From NCBI GenBank assembly GCA_009809945.1, contig WTPW01000852.1, positions 30,888 to 94,887 on the forward strand: a stretch of 64,000 nucleotides of DNA, in the 5' to 3' direction. The stretch comes from Gigaspora margarita (Eukaryota > Glomeromycota > Glomeromycetes > Diversisporales > Gigasporaceae). The translations under genes were made by a program, and so were the position numbers. Shown piece after piece: positions 55,956 through 64,000 of the stretch. The notes beneath the pieces are model-generated. The model saw only the letters and a program-made list of their open reading frames with translations, made no database searches and had not been told where the DNA came from. The stretch's first letter is position 1, and every line of letters starts with the position of its first letter.

Positions 55956-56088
55956 ATATTAAATAGTATATATATTATGTACCTTATATAATATAATATA
56001 TATATTATATATATTATATATAGATGCGATAACCACCCTGACCCATGTATCCATGGTATAAATCATGTGATAAATTGCACGCCCCTTA

Positions 56089-57430
56089 GTAGATACTTTT
56101 TTTATTTAGTAACTGCTTTTTTGAAGTGATAAATCATAAAAAACATAGTGTGATAATGAAAAGCAGTTACTAATATCAATTAGTAACTGCTTTTTTGACG
56201 TGGCCATTTTAATATCACTTAATTTAATTAATTGGTAGAAATTATTTAGAAAAAGTTAAATAAATTTTTTTTATTACTGAAAAAAAACTGAAGATATGAT
56301 TTATACAAAATTTTACTAATGAAATCAACTTTGAGGTAATAACAAAAGTCGCTATTTGGACAAAAAAAATGCTAGTTTATTAAAACAGGTATTATTGTTT
56401 ACATGGTAAAAATTTTTGCTACAGTCAATATACGCTTCAAAATGTATATAAAAAATGATTTGTAACAAAAAAAAATAGATGTTTTGAATATAAAAAGCCA
56501 TTCTAAAACAAATATCCAACCAAATAACCTGAAAATCTATAGTTACACTCCTTCTCTGTATTATATATCAACTTTGTTAAGCTTCAGTAAAATGTTTCAT
56601 TGTAACTATTTGTAGTCACTACTTTGATTTCGAATTTTTTATTTATGTTTCATCACAAAATTAGTGAAAATTTGATTTTGAAAGCAAATAGTAAATCTTA
56701 GATTTCTCTAACAATATTAATCTGTTTTAGGTAAATTTTTAACTGTACACTAAGGAATATCTGCTCTATCAACTTTATTATTAGTGTTTTCAGGTTTTAT
56801 TTTAAAAAATACTTCTAGTATCAATTGAAGTTAGAGTGAAAAATTTGAAAACGTGTCTATTCGAATTCATAAAAATGTTAATAATTTCATGAATATTCAA
56901 TATTTTTTTATGAGAACAGAAATTTTATTAGATGAAACTATGCTCTAAAAGTTTCAATTAATAGATAAGTAATAATATCTTAATAAAAATTTTCTAAAAT
57001 TTGATTCATATAATTTTTTTTTAAAAAAAATTTCTTTAGGAGAAACAATTTGATGATCGATTTATACTATAAGTAATTTTGTCCAGTATAGTAATTTGGC
57101 TTACAATTTGGAATCCGGTAAATTATGATTATCGATTTGTCCAATATAGAAATTTTTAAAATAAATTTTTTTAGCTTTGTTTCTATTTTAAGTTACAAAC
57201 ATTTGATTGGATAAAAAAAATATAAAAGACTAGCAAATAAAAAAAAATTGTAGTTAACTTTTTTTAAAGAGATGAACAGATCTCAATTTTTTATAACTGT
57301 GCAATGAGTTTTCACTGTATCCCCTGTAAATTAAAATTTAAATGCAAAAAACTTTATCAAAAAAAGTATTATAAGTTTATTTTTTTTATTTAATTTACTA
57401 ATTTATTATTAAATTAATGTTTATTTTTAA
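56089..57430. other. Non-coding stretch
   Basis: 56100-56200 repeats TTAGTAACTGCTTTTTTGA twice, in direct orientation. Otherwise AT-rich with no gene seen. Confidence 0.35.
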
Positions 57431-57875
57431 TAGATAAAGAAGAACATAAAGATGAATTTCATCTTACAGGCGTGCCTAAATGTGCTCTTTGTAATCAAAA
57501 TCACTGCTATTGTAAACAAAAAGATTGTACAAACTGTTGTAATTTTAATAAAATTGAATAAATCCCTGGCATTGTAAACAAAAAGATTGTACAAACTGTT
57601 GTAATTTAAATAAATGTAATCAAAATGAATGTAATTATTGTAAACAAAATGATAAAGACTGCATACATTCTTTATCTACAAAACAAGCAGCATATAATAA
57701 AGAAAAAATGTGCTTGTCACCAGTGGTGACAGTAACCAGATTAGGGTTAGTGTTAGATTTAGAGTTAGAAGAAGGTTTATTATATAATAAAACACCTCAA
57801 GAAGCATTTTTAGCCAGAAAAAAATATTGGTTTCATAGGCACAATTTGAAGTTATTGCGATTTGTAATTTTTTGA
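57431..57875 (+). pseudogene. Cys-rich ORF pieces with an internal duplication
   Basis: One frame from about 57433 (HLTGVPKCALCNQNHCYC, KQKDCTNCCNFNK) ends at TAA 57559-57561. A second frame from 57567 repeats HCKQKDCTNCCNLNK, continues CNQNECNYCKQNDKDC and ends at TGA 57873-57875. A block of about 45 bases is duplicated (57510-57553, 57572-57616). The dense Cys-x2-Cys and Cys-x3-Cys pattern suggests a small metal-binding protein. It lies directly upstream of the Rep-like pseudogene in the same direction, but I cannot tell whether it belongs to it. Confidence 0.4.
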
Positions 57876-57923
57876 ATTTTTTTGCATACCTAATCTAGCA
57901 ATTTGATTGGCTCGGAACTGTAA

Positions 57924-58932
57924 CCACAGTTACAAATAGATTCGCCCTATAATAAAATTAATAAAGATATATCATGTATTTGTGGGCAATATGAGGTTAC
58001 TAGTTTTGGTAAACTTCATGCTCAGTTCTATATTCAATTTAAAACAAGACAAACCTTAAAATCTATAAGAATTATATTTAATGACTGTTCAATGTCTATG
58101 CCAACATTTCTTGCTGGCAATTCAGAACAAAATTGTGCTTATGCAATAAAAACTTATAATCGTTGCAAAGTGCATTTACAAGGTAATTGAATTTTTTTGA
58201 CTTATCCAAAATATGTGAACACTGTGCTGATTCATGTATTTGTTTATATGCAAGATAGGGCAATAGTAATCTAACATCAGATGTGATTGGTCCATTTGAA
58301 TTTGTACCTATCGATTTTTAGAAGGTCGCAACAAGATAATGATCTACAAGATAAAAAGAATGAAGAATTCAGTGCTAGAATTGAGGGCAATAAAATGATA
58401 TTAGAAGGATTAACTCCTCTAGAAATTTTTAAAAAAAATATAGAAAAAATTTTTTATACTCGAAGTTACAAAGAAATAAAAGAGATATACCAAGATTATT
58501 ATAAAGACATGAACCAAAAAAATTCTTTTGAGAGATGTTGGAAGTCTTGTAATATATTCATTTATGGTACTTCATATACTGGAAAATCTTATCTTCTTGA
58601 TATATTATTTCCTAATGCATATAAAAAAGAAGCTGAAGACAAGAAATAGTGGCCAGGATTTAATGAGCATGAGGAAGTAATTTTGATGAGTTTGATAGAA
58701 GTTTTTTAAAATGGCAAGATTTGCTAAATATCTTAGATAAATGAAAATATAATGTACAAATTAAGGTGGCATATTAATTATTCTCCAAAGATTCAAGCAT
58801 TTACAGCCAATGCTCCATTACATGAATAGTACATATATGCCGAAGAAAAGAAATATATTACAAATAAAGATAGAGAACAAAGGCTTAATTAAAAATATTA
58901 TAGTGCAATTGAGGTAGACTTGATTATATAAT
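57924..58932 (+). pseudogene. CRESS-DNA-virus-type Rep (rolling-circle initiator), decayed endogenous copy
   Basis: In order on one strand: an HUH-type motif II segment LHAQFYIQF (about 58013), motif III NCAYAIK (Tyr-x-x-Lys, about 58140), then a superfamily 3 helicase with Walker A GTSYTGKS (58566-58589), a following PNAYKK, a WPGF segment, Walker B-type DEFD (about 58685) in a shifted frame, and a sensor-type FTANAP (about 58810). This order and spacing is that of Rep from circular ssDNA viruses, which nicks and unwinds the viral circle. Motif I is not evident where expected. The frame is broken by stops (for example 58196-region TGA, TAG 58647-58649, TGA 58742-58744) and by three or more single-base frame changes, so it is an old genome-resident copy. 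No capsid gene was recognised next to it. Confidence 0.7.
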
Positions 58933-59212
58933 AGAATATTATAAATTTAGAGAAGATAATTTGAACCCTTATGAGATTGAATGTTATTGTTGTCCTATTA
59001 GAAGAATTTTTCACAAAGGATCTTATGAAAAATTTAATAGTTTTAAATTCACTATTGAATTTAATTCTAATATTAGTCAAGAAAAAGCAACTAAAATTAT
59101 TGAAAAAAGTTCTGGAACTCTTTTGAAAAAAAGAAATCTTTATTATTGGAGAGCTGAAAGAAATGTTGACAAAACAAAATACATTTTAAAATCATATGAA
59201 AATTTTGAATGA
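58913..59212 (+). pseudogene. Possible C-terminal continuation of the Rep-like locus
   Basis: About 99 codons open to TGA 59210-59212, entered from the Rep frame by a one-base change near 58920. The content is coherent: EYYKFREDN, ECYCCPIRRIFHKGSYEKF, FKFTIEFNSN, RNLYYWRAERNVDKTKYIL. No family recognised. It may be a C-terminal domain of the Rep-like protein or a separate gene start (no ATG; TTG 58961). Confidence 0.4.
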
Positions 59213-59266
59213 AAGAAAAGTGATATCATTATTTCTCCTTAAATTATTGAAAAATTATAAAACATA

Positions 59267-59620
59267 GATAATAGTGATGAAAAAATTATTTTTTATAATA
59301 ATAAAAATAATTTTAATCCTCAAGAAGAATTTTCTAGAACAAATAATGAAGAAATGATTGAAATCAATTCTAATCCTCAAGAAGAATCTTCTAGAACAAA
59401 TTTAGATTTTACAAAACAACAGAAAAAGTAAAATAAAGTGTTAGAAAAAGAAAATAATGATGAAGTAGATACTAAAATACTACAAATACAACAGAATTAT
59501 CAAAAAGATTTATTAAATAAAAAACAAAAACTTGAAGAAAATGNTTATCAAAAAGATATGGATTTTGAGACTGATAAAGAAGAGATTGAAAATGAATTGA
59601 ATAAACTATTAACAGGATAA
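59267..59620 (+). pseudogene. Asn/Glu-rich coiled-coil ORF with in-frame TAA
   Basis: One frame from about 59267 to TAA 59618-59620, broken by TAA at 59429-59431. It contains two copies of NPQEEFSRTN / NPQEESSRTN, then a Lys/Glu heptad region (YQKDLLNKKQKLEEN, DKEEIENELNKLL). An ambiguous base is at 59544. Function unknown; it follows the Rep-like locus on the same strand. Confidence 0.35.
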
Positions 59621-60777
59621 AATTTTTTAAAAAATTTAATATATATTATAAATATAAAATTATTGGTTTTATATAAATTAAAGTTTTTTTGAAAATTGTA
59701 AAAAAAAATAAAATAAAATAAAAAAAATAGAAAAATATAATATTCATTTGTCTAATTGAATAAAAAATATTTTTTTTAATAATAAAATTATCAATTTTAA
59801 CAAATTTTAATATAATTTTTTATATATAAAAGCAGAACATTTTTTTATTTTTTTTTTAATTGTTATATTTTTTTAATTTCTATTTTAAGAATGAAGTTGC
59901 CGATATCTTAAATTTTTAGATATTTATTTCTAAATTAACATAATTAATAATTGAAAAAATGTATTTGTTACCTGCAATGTATCACTAGCCCATAATGAGA
60001 ATTGCGAAAGGATCATTTTTTGTTAGAAGTGCAGTAGGTGTTATCTTAGTAAAATTTTGAGTTATAAATATACCTGTGACAAAAAAGGCGTGTTGCAGAG
60101 TGCAACAAATACATTTTTCCTTAATAATTTTATAAACTAGTTTTTTTATTTAATTATATTTAAATATAAAAGTTTATTTATTTATTTATTATTTATTTTT
60201 TTATTTTTTTTAACAAAAATTGCTAACCATAACCACGGTGATGATTACCTGTGATCTACAATACATAAACAATTTTTATTAAATTCTTTTAATATTAGGG
60301 TAATGGTAAAGATTAGAGGTTAGGTTAGAGGTTAGAATAGAGGTTGATATATAGTAAAATTTAGCAAAGAATTGTTTTTTTACATAAAAAAAAGTAGTTA
60401 CATAGACAAAATTTTTAGTTAGAAGTGATTTTTTTAAAAAATTCTTTATTTTTGTTATACAAAATTAATTTACATGTTACACCTGATCCTGAATTTTGAT
60501 TGGCAAATTATATACAGGTGATCATCACCACGGTTATGGTTAGTAATATTCTTTTTTAACTATTATTATTTCTATTTTTTTCTTCCTGCCATTAATTTCA
60601 CTTTTTAAAAAACAAAATAATTTTTAGTAAATTATATTTATTTAAAATTTGAGATATCAATAAACCTGATCTTCATGAAATAGGATTAAGTATATTTTAT
60701 ATTAATGCAAAAGATGTCAAATAAAGGAGAGAAATCAAATTTACATCAAGTATAATAAAATNTTAAACTTTATTCAC
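59621..60777. other. Non-coding AT-rich stretch
   Basis: 60225-60255 (CTAACCATAACCACGGTGAT) and 60510-60545 (on the other strand, CTAACCATAACCGTGGTGAT) form an inverted pair about 320 bases apart, each beside TTACCTGTGATC / ACAGGTGATCA words, so 60220-60550 may be a MITE. No gene. Confidence 0.45.
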
Positions 60778-61233
60778 ATGGAAAAATTTTCAAATAAATA
60801 TTTAATTTATTTAGCAAAAAAAATTGCATATAATAGAATTGAAATATATTATTCTTTGGTACAAAGAAAGGGGCAAATTAAACAATATAGTCTTTTTTTT
60901 GGCTGGCCAGATGTATTGGCCAGCATGTTACCCATGTCTATTATAATTACAATAAACTTCTATTATTTTCTTTTCTTTTTAAATAAAGATTATATTTAAC
61001 TAGAACACTTTTTGCAAAAAAGTGAACCGTTTGAATTTTGTCCAATAGTATTAGAACTCTTTTTGCAAAAAAGTGAACTGTTTGAATTTCATCCAATAGT
61101 ATTAGAACTCTTTTTGCAAAAAAGTGAAATATGGTTTCAGGAGATTAATTTATATTGTAATAAATTTAAAGTAAAATATATTTGGTCATATTCAGACTTA
61201 AAAAACTATAATAATAAATATTTGTTATATTAA
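60778..61233 (+). pseudogene. Unknown ORF with one TAA and a 19-residue tandem repeat
   Basis: ATG 60778 and the segment 61012-61233 are in the same frame, separated by TAA at 60997-60999; together 151 codons. The second part repeats a 19-residue unit (FLQKSEPFEFCPIVLEL, FLQKSELFEFHPIVLEL, FLQKSE) encoded by a 57-base tandem (about 61005-61130) that keeps frame. The first part has a hydrophobic stretch near its end (SIIITINFYYFLFFL). No family recognised; it could be a chance ORF in repeat DNA. Confidence 0.3.
61005..61130 (+). repeat. 57-bp tandem repeat, 2.2 copies
   Basis: TTTTTGCAAAAAAGTGAAC, GTTTGAATTT and GTCCAATAGTATTAGAACTC recur every 57 bases with few changes. Confidence 0.85.
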
Positions 61234-61970
61234 TATATTCTGTATATTTATATTTTATTTATATTATTTATTTTATTTTTTATTTTATTATTATTTATTT
61301 TATTTTATTATTTATATTGTTATTTTATTTGTATTCATTTTACTTTAATAATATAAATAAAAAATATATATTCGAATATTCTAAAATGCATATTGGATAA
61401 AATTTGTATGAATTTACTAAATTAGTAATATGATACAACAACAAGATTAAATCCACTGGAAATTCACCCGACAACAATAATAGGATTCAATCCACTGGAA
61501 ATCCACCCAACAATTCAATTAGAAAAAGACAACAGATATATTAAATTATTGTACTAATATTATTAGATGCAATTTGTTTGATTTTTCTGTGCACTAGATG
61601 AATTCTTCTGTATTTCATTAGACAAATTCTTCTGTATTTTATTTGTTTTAAATGTAGACAATATTTTTAATAAAACTAAAACTTTAAGTATTTAAAATTA
61701 TATTTAATTACTATATACTGTGCCATATTCTGTAAAGTGCATGGTTGCTACAAAAATGGAGCAAGGCTGGAACCAAGCCCAATCGATAGATGGAGGACTC
61801 CATATTGCATAAAACTAGTACAACAATATACATGCCCATCAGTAGGCAACATGTGAGAACTGCAGCAAACAAAAGCCCTCTGCAAGCGATCTGCATATAA
61901 AATTATCTTTTTTTAATTAGTTTTTTTAAGAACAATTAAAATTTTAATAATAACATTTTATCAAAAGAAA
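61234..61970. other. Non-coding; one short tandem
   Basis: 61437-61515 has two copies of about 45 bases (CAACAA-AAGATTAAATCCACTGGAAATTCACC). The 61-codon minus ORF (61711-61896) has no supporting feature. Confidence 0.4.
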
Positions 61971-62130
61971 AAGTTATGAAAATGATTTTAAGGTTTGGTT
62001 TCAGAGAAAATAAATTTATTAAAGTTTTTGTAAAAATATTTGGTTTGAAATAAATTTATTAAAGTTTATTATAACAATATTTGGTTTGAAATAAATTTAT
62101 TAAAGTTTATTGTAAAAATATTTGGTTTTG
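61971..62130 (+). repeat. 43-bp tandem repeat, about 3.4 copies
   Basis: Unit TTTGGTTTGAAATAAATTTA, TTAAAGTTTATTGTAAAAATA. Confidence 0.85.
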
Positions 62131-62445
62131 AAATATGTTATCAACAAGTATGATTTTAGTATATTAGATAACAATTTAAGTTAGATATTTTGTAAATTTA
62201 TTTATTAATAAATATTGCCTTTATTTATATTAATAAAAATTAATTATTAAATAAATTTTCAATAAATTTATGCATATTCAAATCACTTGAATAGATTTTA
62301 GGCTTTTTTATACTTTTATAAAAGTTTTTTACTGCGCCACTTTTATTATAGTAGTCTTATATTGGTATTATATATTTTTTACCTGAATGCATTATTTGCA
62401 AAATTCAGAAATATCAAATTTTTGCAAAGTACTTTGCGGAAATCT

Positions 62446-62737
62446 TACAATTTTGGAGACGACAAAATATCCTAGATTTAGTGTAAATTATTAATAACTG
62501 ATAATATAGTTTCTAAGAAAAAATTTTCATAGCAAAGTGCTAATATAGTTTCTTACTAGCACTATTATGAGATTTCTTGATAGAGTATGAAAAATTGCTA
62601 ATTTTTCATCTCTGTCAAAAAACTTCATTAATAATGCTAGTAAGAAACTATATTAGTGCTTTGCTATAAAAATTTCCTCTTAGAAACCTTTTTATCAATA
62701 ATTATAGGAAATTTTGTCATTTTCTCAAAATTGTAAG
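62446..62737. repeat. Foldback hairpin (about 290 bp)
   Basis: Left arm CTTACAATTTTGGAG ... TATAGTTTCTAAGA ... GCAAAGTGCTAATATAGTTT, CTTACTAGCA; the right arm mirrors it from TGCTAGTAAGAAACTATATT to CTCAAAATTGTAAG. Loop around GAAAAATTGCTAATTTTTC near 62597. No ORF. Confidence 0.8.
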
Positions 62738-62931
62738 TATACTATATCTCAATAGCAAATTATTTGCATTAAAGAAGCTGCTAGAAAAAGTGTTCACAAA
62801 TATTTATCTTACAATTGATTGGAACATTTAAACAAATAACAAAGAATAACATGCTTATGGCTAAGTATATTCGAATTTATCATCTTTTTGAAGTGATTAT
62901 AATTTAATCAGCTGATACTAGAGATGTGATC

Positions 62932-63047
62932 CATAAATTATAATACATATAAATAAACTGTAGTTTATTTTAAAACTACAGTTTTACAATATACTACAGT
63001 TTATTTATTATAACTAATAGTTTGTAGTTCGCACCTCTAGCTGATAC
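62932..63047. repeat. Small foldback (about 115 bp)
   Basis: CTAGAGATGTGA and TCGCACCTCTAG at the ends, with TAAATAAACTGTAGT facing ACTACAGTTTATTTA inside. Confidence 0.65.
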
Positions 63048-63106
63048 AAAATCAGATGAAAATGTAAAAAAAATGCAAAAGGTGCAGTAGATAAACATGT
63101 AAGATA

Positions 63107-63987
63107 GGGATGTTAAGTGGTTCGTTCAGTCTAGCTCTGGTTCAGTCCAAAGAATTTCAAAGAAAAAATGAACTGAACTGAATTTCATGAACTTTAGTTG
63201 AACTTTATAGGTTAAACTTGAGTTTGAGCTTGAGTTCATAAACTCAAAGTATAAACTTAGGTCAGCTTTAAGTTCAAGCTCGAGTTTATGAACTAAGTTT
63301 TAAATATAAAAAACCATGCTTAAAATAATTTTGTTTACACTTTCTTAATTATATCACAAATTTACAGTATAATTTTTTTAATTTATATTTTATTTTGATA
63401 GTTTTCATGTTTTACTGTCAAAAATATATAACGATATACACTCTACTCCCGCAATAGTCACACCTGAAATAGTCACATTTTCTTGAGACTATATACCAAT
63501 CATTTGCAGTAATATAAAAATTAACTCTCATTATAATCACATGATGTGACTATTATTATGTTTCTCTCACTATAGTCACATTAAGTTTCTGCCAGACAGT
63601 GTGAATATGGCGGGAGTAGACTGTAACCGATAATAAATTAATCAAGCAAATTGAAAATCGATGCTGGGGAATTTTTTTTTTTTTAAGTTTTTTTTTCTTT
63701 TTTTTCCTAAGCCAATTTTTTTTAATTTGCCTTTCTCTTTTTTTTTAACCCGGTTTTTTTGAATTTTACTCTTTTTTTTTTTTTTTAGAATTAGACTGCA
63801 GTTCAAAAACCGGTTTCTAAACTAGTTATATAAATTAAGTTTATAAACTAAATTTATAAACCAAGTTATGAACTAAGGTTATGAAACTGGTTTGGAAACT
63901 ACTAGTTAATTTTTGTCTGAACGAACTACTAAAATAAATAGTTTGAACCGGGTTTGAACCTGGTTCACCTAAACCACTTAACATCTC
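63107..63987. mobile_element. Non-autonomous inverted-repeat element hosting a MITE
   Basis: Ends GGGATGTTAAGTGGTTCGTT and, on the other strand, GAGATGTTAAGTGGTTTAGG. TA flanks both ends. The arms stay loosely complementary inward (TTGAGTTTATGAACTAAGTT-type words). 63443-63619 inside is the second copy of the 8299 MITE; 63670-63790 is T-rich. No ORF. Confidence 0.6.
63443..63619. mobile_element. MITE, copy 2 (177 bp)
   Basis: Same sequence as 8299-8473 with about 10% changes by eye; ends CTACTCCCGC...GCGGGAGTAG are better preserved here. Confidence 0.8.
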
Positions 63988-64000
63988 TAATATAAGTTTA

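Larger units (their letters stand above)
55365..56085. mobile_element. PIF/Harbinger-like MITE, outer, hit by later insertions
   Basis: Ends G(A)GGCGTGCCATTTATCATG and, on the other strand, GGGGCGTGCAATTTATCACA; TTA flanks both (55362-55364, 56086-56088). Inside it lie the inner MITE and the hairpin below, so its own sequence is about 270 bases. Confidence 0.65.

Noticed and set aside
58183..58321. A GT...AG intron in the Rep-like gene
   Set aside because: Borders look acceptable but removing the 139 bases would put the helicase part out of frame; stops are better explained by decay.

Overview
The window is an AT-rich, gene-poor stretch of a eukaryotic nuclear genome built almost entirely from repeats, mobile elements and decayed viral or transposon genes. 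No intact ordinary host gene was recognised. A Sel1-repeat fragment, three TTAGGG units, a Polinton-type polymerase with an N-terminal zinc finger, and dense MITE, SINE and LTR content fit a fungus. My best guess is an arbuscular mycorrhizal fungus (Rhizophagus/Glomeromycotina type); this is inference from sequence style and remembered families.

Layout. 1-25000: tandem arrays (0.5-1, 2-3.1, 3.7-5.1, 5.4-7.3, 12.4-13.3, 18-19.1, 19.9-20.5 kb), a tRNA-derived SINE with a perfect 16-bp target duplication (4356-4977), a poly(A)-tailed retroposed sequence with a perfect 18-bp duplication (10284-11344), several MITEs, and a Sel1-repeat fragment. 25011-49220: a minus-strand LTR retrotransposon with LTRs, PBS, PPT and an ACAG target duplication, sitting in an older tandem array. 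Inside it lies an 18.9-kb Polinton/Maverick-like element (26942-45851) with about 598-bp terminal inverted repeats and a GTTCT(A) target duplication. 49.2-57.4 kb: more arrays, a 2.35-kb foldback element made of about eleven tandem hairpins, and nested PIF/Harbinger-like MITEs with TTA and TAA target duplications. 57.4-59.6 kb: a broken CRESS-DNA-virus-type Rep gene and unknown neighbours. 59.6-64 kb: foldbacks and MITEs.

The Polinton-like element carries a Cys-rich gene in each TIR, a retroviral-type integrase, a coiled-coil ORF, a retrotransposon-type Gag with an acidic/Ser-rich tail, a retroviral-type aspartic protease joined to Gag by a -1 frame change at an A10 run, several unknown ORFs (one RING-like) partly duplicated as a 3.46-kb direct repeat, and a protein-primed family B DNA polymerase. 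No double-jelly-roll capsid, FtsK/HerA ATPase or Ulp1-type protease was recognised. A Polinton replication/integration chassis in which Gag plus aspartic protease may stand in for the usual morphogenesis module is the most interesting reading of the window.

The genes are interrupted mostly by in-frame TGA: 18 TGA against 3 TAA and 1 TAG in the frames followed. Several fall where the family or an internal repeat predicts Arg (CGA). This points to CpG deamination of methylated repeat DNA, though UGA recoding is worth excluding. Nearly all frame changes behave like loss of one base, many at A/T runs, so sequencing or assembly error must also be excluded.
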